Positions 59,173-64,000 of a stretch of DNA of 64,000 nt are shown one piece after another; the stretch's first letter is position 1, and every line of letters starts with the position of its first letter. The DNA comes from Zygotorulaspora mrakii (taxonomy: Eukaryota; Ascomycota; Saccharomycetes; Saccharomycetales; Saccharomycetaceae): positions 744,001-808,000 of the forward strand of contig NC_050723.1 of the NCBI RefSeq assembly GCF_013402915.1, in the 5' to 3' direction. Made by a program: the position numbers and the translations under genes. The notes beneath the pieces were generated by a model. It was not told the origin of the DNA. It saw nothing but the letters and a program-made list of their open reading frames with translations, and did no database searches.

Positions 59173-61101
59173 CTATTGAAAGTCCAGCAGCCAGTTATTG
59201 AGTATCTTTTCGAGATCAATCGGCGCCTTTTCTGACTCCCAATTTTTGAGGTATTCTTCGAAGTTAACACTCTTCATGTTCTGCAACTGCCTCATGCCAG
59301 TACAAAAGAGTGTCTTCCTCTCAAGTGTGTGTAATGTTTCTCGATGATGTGTAGTTTGTTGTTCGCACGCTTGCCAAACCTTTTCCTTGAGTGTTTTGAC
59401 TAATAAGAACTTATACAAGTCTTCATTATTCCATAATGATGCCAATTTCAATTCCATTAACCCCAACACAACTTCAATCAAAACGTACTTATAAAGGGCA
59501 GAATCCGTCTCTATAATTTCGCGAATGTCAGAATCGACTGTGCCTTGAATTGGACATGAAAAATCGGAATATTTGTACGACCTCGTTGGATGCTGATATA
59601 TGTCCTTCAAAACAACGAACAAATATTGCATAACAGTTGATCCCCGAGTGTACCAGACAAATTTGTCAATATCTGCTTGAATTAATCTCTTGCACGTGTG
59701 AAATAGTAACAATATTGAAAGGTGAATTACATCTTTTCTAAAAGATTGTTTCACCTCTAAGATTTTCTCGATATCCATTGAATTCATGACAGCTACTTCT
59801 TTACTGCTTTTACGCAAGATTTTGTCTTTCTCGGAGTGTAAGCATAATAGTGCATAGTATCTCAGATGCAACCTGAAGAGAAAAATGTTGAGAGTGCATG
59901 CAAAGTAATCTGAGAATTTAGATTTTGAACATCGCAAACTTTCATTGATGGAACGTATATCCTCATACAAATCTGCAATACCCTTTTCCGTTCTGTCTAG
60001 GTCCTCCTTGCACAAAAGTGTGCTGGAGGTCAATGCCATAGTGTGGCGAAACATAACATTAATTTTGTACCTGCCAATTGCATATGCTGTGGAAATATCA
60101 GTTTTAATATTGTGACTTAGCTCTTGCAATGGCACGTAACTCATGAAATGCGATGGCGTGAGGAATGAAAAGCCGCAAACTACGGAAGAGGAACCTTCAA
60201 TATATATTAGAAAGTGCCACAACAATTTGAGATCCAAGTCCTTGTACGTAGAACTTTTATGCAGACCCAATTGCTGGCCTAGCCTGACCAACATACTCGA
60301 ATAACCAGTTGCAGCAACCATATTTGGGTCAATGACAAAGTTTACAATGACAAAAGCACGCAGAGACTCTAATAAGGGTCTTAATGGAAATTCAGCAACA
60401 TCCAGTAGGTACCTGTAGGCTTTATAGTAATTATTGCATAAAAGCAAGTCAGGAATAACCTCAGATGCAACAGCGACATAAGAGGAACAAAAGAAGATTG
60501 CCATGAGGAGAAGAATGTTCAGAGCATTCACATTTTTCCGCTCCTGCAAAGACTGATATACATCTGAGAGAATCTCTGTAATTCTATCTTGGTCCAAAAT
60601 GGGAATAATCGGCTGGATGCAAGCAAAATATGTCTCAATTTGACTCATCGCAGCTTCTTGAGTGGGTGGTAGCAGTACCAGAACATCATCGATGCTACGT
60701 GCGGGAGTCGAAAATCTATCAAATTTAGTAATTTCATTTCGCCTAATTACGCTATCTAGCGTCAGTTGACCATAATGCTCAGCACATATGATTCTATCAT
60801 TGATTGAACTTGTGAAAAATGGGTAGGAGAACTTAGATTTATATATTACTGAATTTGTGTTCAATTTCTTTGATTTCTTGACCTTCCCATGTGTGGTATT
60901 CTTCAATCGAAGAGGACTCTTACGTTGGTTTTCGTCCTCTTTGCCAACAGATGTTTTACTGAATCCGTAGATACATTGGTCTGTGACACTTAACCCAACA
61001 CAAGTTGAGCATGGCTTTTCCTTATTGCATTTCAACTTGTGTTCATAACAGTACTTACAAGACTTAATTACTCTTTTCCTTGTGATTTTTTGACCAGTCA
61101 T
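59173..61101 (-). CDS. Zn2Cys6 fungal transcription factor
   Basis: A 642-residue regulator with an N-terminal Zn2Cys6 cluster near residues 15-43 (C-x2-C-x6-C-x5-C-x2-C-x8-C, starting CKYCYEHKLKCNKEKPC) preceded by basic residues. A basic linker (KKSKKLNTN) follows, then a long 'fungal-specific TF' middle-homology region (e.g. LLLMAIFFCSSYVAVASEV, RLGQQLGLHKSS). All six cysteines are present. The cluster resembles the Yrr1/Yrm1/YKL222C type in form, but I cannot assign an orthologue. It is inserted between CDH1 and RFA1, where S. cerevisiae has no such gene on chromosome I or VII, to my knowledge. Convergent with CDH1. Confidence 0.85.
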   Translation of the reverse strand: MTGQKITRKRVIKSCKYCYEHKLKCNKEKPCSTCVGLSVTDQCIYGFSKTSVGKEDENQRKSPLRLKNTTHGKVKKSKKLNTNSVIYKSKFSYPFFTSSINDRIICAEHYGQLTLDSVIRRNEITKFDRFSTPARSIDDVLVLLPPTQEAAMSQIETYFACIQPIIPILDQDRITEILSDVYQSLQERKNVNALNILLLMAIFFCSSYVAVASEVIPDLLLCNNYYKAYRYLLDVAEFPLRPLLESLRAFVIVNFVIDPNMVAATGYSSMLVRLGQQLGLHKSSTYKDLDLKLLWHFLIYIEGSSSVVCGFSFLTPSHFMSYVPLQELSHNIKTDISTAYAIGRYKINVMFRHTMALTSSTLLCKEDLDRTEKGIADLYEDIRSINESLRCSKSKFSDYFACTLNIFLFRLHLRYYALLCLHSEKDKILRKSSKEVAVMNSMDIEKILEVKQSFRKDVIHLSILLLFHTCKRLIQADIDKFVWYTRGSTVMQYLFVVLKDIYQHPTRSYKYSDFSCPIQGTVDSDIREIIETDSALYKYVLIEVVLGLMELKLASLWNNEDLYKFLLVKTLKEKVWQACEQQTTHHRETLHTLERKTLFCTGMRQLQNMKSVNFEEYLKNWESEKAPIDLEKILNNWLLDFQ

Positions 61102-61253
61102 TCATCGTAGTATTTTGCTCCACGTTGGTGGGCAAGCAACTGACGTTTGATATTTTTTATAGCGCAGAACACACTGAAATGCCTATATAAAAAACACAAA
61201 TATAGAAAGAAATACATAAAGATGGGATATTGTTAAGATAAGTTTGAACCAGA

Positions 61254-63092
61254 TTAAGCCAGAAAAACTTCCCTCAGTTCACCCGCTAGAAAATCAGCTT
61301 CTGCTTTGTAGTTGAGTTTATGTAAGTTCGCGACCGTGTATCTTATTCTTGTCTGGTCGTTATAAGAGTCCTCACGAGCTCTTACTCTAAAGTCGTACTG
61401 GTTCATTTGTATACTTTGGGTGATTTTCGTAAATTCATCAGAGTCATCATTTTTCAAATTTACTAATGTCGCCGCATCGACACCAATTAGTTCCTTTGCT
61501 TGGTCGTTAAACAATGTTAGCCACATGTGACCTGATTCATCTATAACAGAAATAGTTAGCATGTACCTCCAATCCACAGATTCATTATTGGTATCACATT
61601 TTTCACATCTCCATGTACCATCTGACTGTTCTATGACCTTCTTGTTGCAGTTTTCGTTAGTACAGGCAGGATACGCAAAATTGTCAACTTTAAGGAAACT
61701 CACAGCTGCCTTGACACTGAAAAAATCGCCCTTATCATTTCTACCCAAGTTTTGCTCTTGAGCTGTAGCAATGGTTATACGCTGAGAGATAAATTTCATT
61801 AAATTTGATGTAGATGCACTTGCACCTGGATCTTGCTTCAAGGAGGCAAAATTCTCGTGACGCCCAGTAGTATCATACCAACCCTTCAAGGAATAGCCTT
61901 CTGGAATTTCAGGATTTGGAACCATAGTACTAGTAAATCCCATTGAAAGTGATTTGCCGCCAAAATCTGTAACACGTACACCTTTGAACGCCACTACAGA
62001 ACCTTCAGGTAAGTTGAACTCTAAAGCCTGTTGATTCCAAAGACCAACTGAAATTGAGTATCCGGAATCATCTATAATAGAGATATCACGACGATCAAAT
62101 TTTTTACCTGCTTTGGAGGTAAGCTCAAAATGAGGATTAACGGTTTGAACAATTCCTAAAACATCCACCGAACAATTAACTTCCTGATTCTGAATTGCAT
62201 TTAGCTTTATAAAGTTGAAATGAGTCTTTGGAACATTGCTTTCGTCGTAACATTCTTCTATTACCGTTTCCCTGTCCATACTTAACTCGTAAGGATGGGA
62301 TAGATTAGAAAACTGTGGTTTAGCGGGTTGTAGCCTTGCTTTGGACACATAATATACTTTACCTTCCTGAAGCTTTTCATTTAGCTTATCAGCCATATCG
62401 TTGAAAGCTGTAGCCCTGATTTCACCGGATGTATCCAAGAAATTGACGTTCAGCAATTTACCATCACCCCTCTGATTGTGCCAGGTCTTGATATCACCTT
62501 TGAAAGAAACTCTTGCTTTAATTGTCCAAACGTTTTGATACGGAGATAATTGTTCGATGGCGAATATAGGCCTCGTCTTTTCAGATGAGTTCATTCCTTG
62601 GTATTGCTGCTGATTTTTGGTTGGCATATGTGGAGGTTCCTGCTGTCTTGATGCTGGCTGTGCATATTGCGCTTGATCGGGGGTAGCAGTTTCATCAAGA
62701 TCTTCCCCTGGATGGGCCGCCAAATAACTATCTACAAATTCGCTTCTGTCATTGATAATTTCAACACCCATTTTAACAGTATCAAAATCATCGATTATCA
62801 AAACATACTTCTTTCTTTCCTTGACAATCGCTGCTTCTGCACTAGTCACACGGATCACGTCACCTCTCTGCAGATTCAGTTTCAAGAAGTTGCTAGCAGC
62901 ATCATCTCTAATTAATGCCTTCATCTTAAACTCACCGTCGGACAGCATCACTAAGAACTTCTTGGGAGCAACAGTGTCATCTTTCTTCTTAGTATGCAAA
63001 ATCTGATAAATCCCACCTGTAGGATTGTCATATCTCCTTTTGTTTGTGAAAATGGTGTGAAAATCTTTATTTGTTAGATGAACAGTATCCAT
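61254..63092 (-). CDS. RFA1: replication protein A large subunit
   Basis: A 612-residue homologue of S. cerevisiae Rfa1 (YAR007C, 621 aa), the largest subunit of the RPA single-strand DNA-binding trimer. Domain order is N-terminal OB fold (residues ~1-115), a disordered linker (~140-175, Gln/Pro-rich), DBD-A and DBD-B (SPYQNVWTIKARVSFKGDIK and WHNQRGDGKLLNVNFLDTSG in DBD-A; DDSGYSISVGLWNQQALEF in DBD-B), then DBD-C. DBD-C carries its C4 zinc ribbon (YPACTNENCNKKV, WRCEKCDTN). MCB-like boxes in the shared upstream region fit the G1/S regulation known for RFA1. Divergent from RPN14. Confidence 0.97.
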   Translation of the reverse strand: MDTVHLTNKDFHTIFTNKRRYDNPTGGIYQILHTKKKDDTVAPKKFLVMLSDGEFKMKALIRDDAASNFLKLNLQRGDVIRVTSAEAAIVKERKKYVLIIDDFDTVKMGVEIINDRSEFVDSYLAAHPGEDLDETATPDQAQYAQPASRQQEPPHMPTKNQQQYQGMNSSEKTRPIFAIEQLSPYQNVWTIKARVSFKGDIKTWHNQRGDGKLLNVNFLDTSGEIRATAFNDMADKLNEKLQEGKVYYVSKARLQPAKPQFSNLSHPYELSMDRETVIEECYDESNVPKTHFNFIKLNAIQNQEVNCSVDVLGIVQTVNPHFELTSKAGKKFDRRDISIIDDSGYSISVGLWNQQALEFNLPEGSVVAFKGVRVTDFGGKSLSMGFTSTMVPNPEIPEGYSLKGWYDTTGRHENFASLKQDPGASASTSNLMKFISQRITIATAQEQNLGRNDKGDFFSVKAAVSFLKVDNFAYPACTNENCNKKVIEQSDGTWRCEKCDTNNESVDWRYMLTISVIDESGHMWLTLFNDQAKELIGVDAATLVNLKNDDSDEFTKITQSIQMNQYDFRVRAREDSYNDQTRIRYTVANLHKLNYKAEADFLAGELREVFLA

Positions 63093-63177
63093 GTTGGTAT
63101 AGTCTATGTAGTAGATCTAGCTTGGACCTATGAGGTTGACAACCTTGATACAATCTGTTATCAATAGTTTATTAAAT

Positions 63178-63186
63178 GGTGGCAAA
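63178..63186 (+). promoter_or_regulatory. PACE box (Rpn4 site) upstream of RPN14
   Basis: GGTGGCAAA is a perfect match to the proteasome-associated control element bound by Rpn4. It lies 131 bp upstream of the RPN14 ATG. RPN14 encodes a proteasome-assembly chaperone, so the site is in the expected functional context. Confidence 0.8.
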
Positions 63187-63200
63187 AAATATTCTCCCTT

Positions 63201-63238
63201 TCTCGCGTCTCATTCATTTATTATAAAGCGTTTCGCGT
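63201..63238 (-). promoter_or_regulatory. MCB-like pair upstream of RFA1
   Basis: On the minus strand, ACGCGAAA (63238-63231) and GACGCGAGA (63209-63201) share the ACGCG core of MBF sites, 109-146 bp upstream of RFA1. Neither is the palindromic ACGCGT. Confidence 0.55.
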
Positions 63239-63316
63239 ATGGTCCAAACAGAAAATCGATGAGATATATTCAATTAAATAAATAATCAAGGATCAAATCG
63301 TTTAGTCATTGTCAAC

Positions 63317-64000
63317 ATGGTTGGTGAAACTGTATCCGTGTGTCACATTCAACATGATTTCGAGGCTACCGGAGTGGGCTCTCAATTTTTTATCAACGTT
63401 GATAAGTCCCTAGATGAAATACAGGAATTTAAAATCAAGAAACTGCCGGATGATCAGGGTTGGGATGCTGGAAAAGAGAATTCATTTCAAAAAATTGGAC
63501 ACCATCTTTATAGAGCAGTGCTTAATCATAAGCAATATAACTTTTGTACGATGAATCAAGATTACACATCAAATTTTAATGCTAGTGACAAGGAAGCTGA
63601 TTGGGCCGGAATCGACATTATAGCCTCTCCCGAGAAAAGATATGCATTAGGAGACACCTCAGGCAACATCATGATCTATGATGGATCATTAAAGCTGCAA
63701 AAGGAAATGCTAGGGGCGCATCTAGGTGAGATTACTTCGTTGAAGTTCTTTCCCAGTGGGGAAGTACTACTATCGAGCTCTACAGATACCAAAATCAAAC
63801 TTTGGTCCTTGGTAGATTGGTCAAACCCCAGAACATTTCAAGGTCATAAGGGCTCAATAACGCAACTTTGCATGATTGACCGGGGCCGTAATTTCTTGTC
63901 CTCATCAACAGATGGATCCGTTTGTCTATGGGAATGTGGATCGGGACAGAAAGTCTTCTCTTTTTCCAGGAAAGAGAATCCTAATGATGGAATAAATGCA
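63317..64000 (+). CDS. RPN14: proteasome-assembly chaperone Rpn14 (partial)
   Basis: The first 228 codons, open to the window edge, of a homologue of S. cerevisiae Rpn14 (YGL004C, 417 aa). Rpn14 is a WD40 chaperone that binds Rpt6 during assembly of the 19S regulatory particle. It starts MVGETVSVCHIQHDFEA. WD motifs include GEITSLKFFPSGEVLLSSS, KIKLWSLVDWSNPRTFQGH and LSSSTDGSVCLWECGSG. The segment RKENPNDGIN matches S. cerevisiae closely. The 3' half is outside the window. The upstream PACE box supports the call. Confidence 0.94.
   Translation, partial: MVGETVSVCHIQHDFEATGVGSQFFINVDKSLDEIQEFKIKKLPDDQGWDAGKENSFQKIGHHLYRAVLNHKQYNFCTMNQDYTSNFNASDKEADWAGIDIIASPEKRYALGDTSGNIMIYDGSLKLQKEMLGAHLGEITSLKFFPSGEVLLSSSTDTKIKLWSLVDWSNPRTFQGHKGSITQLCMIDRGRNFLSSSTDGSVCLWECGSGQKVFSFSRKENPNDGINA

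Overview
The window is a block of nuclear chromosome from a budding yeast of the family Saccharomycetaceae. Genes are compact. A few introns are present, with GTATGT donors and TACTAAC-type branch points (EFB1, TFC3, TAD3 with two). Two split tRNA genes, solo Ty-type LTRs and a short 'point' centromere are also present. Nearly every protein can be matched to a Saccharomyces cerevisiae gene. Gene order interleaves S. cerevisiae chromosome VII right arm (YGR002C-YGR013W) with chromosome XII (YLR315W-YLR328W), then chromosome I left arm (YAL003W-YAL001C), then chromosome I right arm (YAR002W-YAR007C) with chromosome VII left arm (YGL001C-YGL004C). S. cerevisiae ohnolog pairs (NMA1/NMA2, STF2/TMA10, PEX30/PEX31, ERP1/ERP6) appear here as single genes. 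That is the double-conserved synteny expected of a lineage that did not undergo the whole-genome duplication. A Zygosaccharomyces/Torulaspora-type yeast is plausible, but I cannot name a species.

Layout. 1-5.6 kb: SNU71, MCY1, an unrecognised small gene, and the NMA1/2 homologue, all on the minus strand. 6.0-8.0 kb: split tRNA-Ser(GCU), a solo LTR fused to an older LTR fragment, a decayed membrane-protein-like ORF, and a stress-element-rich promoter. 8.0-22 kb: STF2, ECT1, a YLR326W homologue, PRP18/TFG2, RPL38, the PEX30/31 homologue, CWC24, CUL3/SWC4. 22-35 kb: MMS22/BUD6, EST2 (telomerase reverse transcriptase), TAD3 (three exons), NKP2, SFH1. 35-44 kb: EFB1 with a U18-type snoRNA in its intron, VPS8, TFC3 (two exons).

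44.3-50.9 kb is a gene-poor pericentromeric stretch with an LTR and decayed ORFs, at least one resembling the DUP/COS membrane-protein family. It ends in a recognisable CDEI-CDEII-CDEIII centromere at about 50.47-50.64 kb. 51-64 kb: ERG26, another LTR, split tRNA-Pro(UGG), NUP60, a p24 protein (ERP1/6), SWD1, CDH1, a Zn2Cys6 regulator, RFA1, and the start of RPN14, which is cut by the window edge.

The genes are mostly housekeeping and are not a pathway cluster. Functional links visible in the DNA are regulatory: STREs before STF2, a Rap1-like site before RPL38, a perfect Rpn4/PACE box before RPN14, MCB-like boxes before RFA1 and MMS22, and a striking array of TGTCCG repeats before EFB1. The most notable features are the centromere with its long CDEII, the eroded gene family beside it, and the TGTCCG array.
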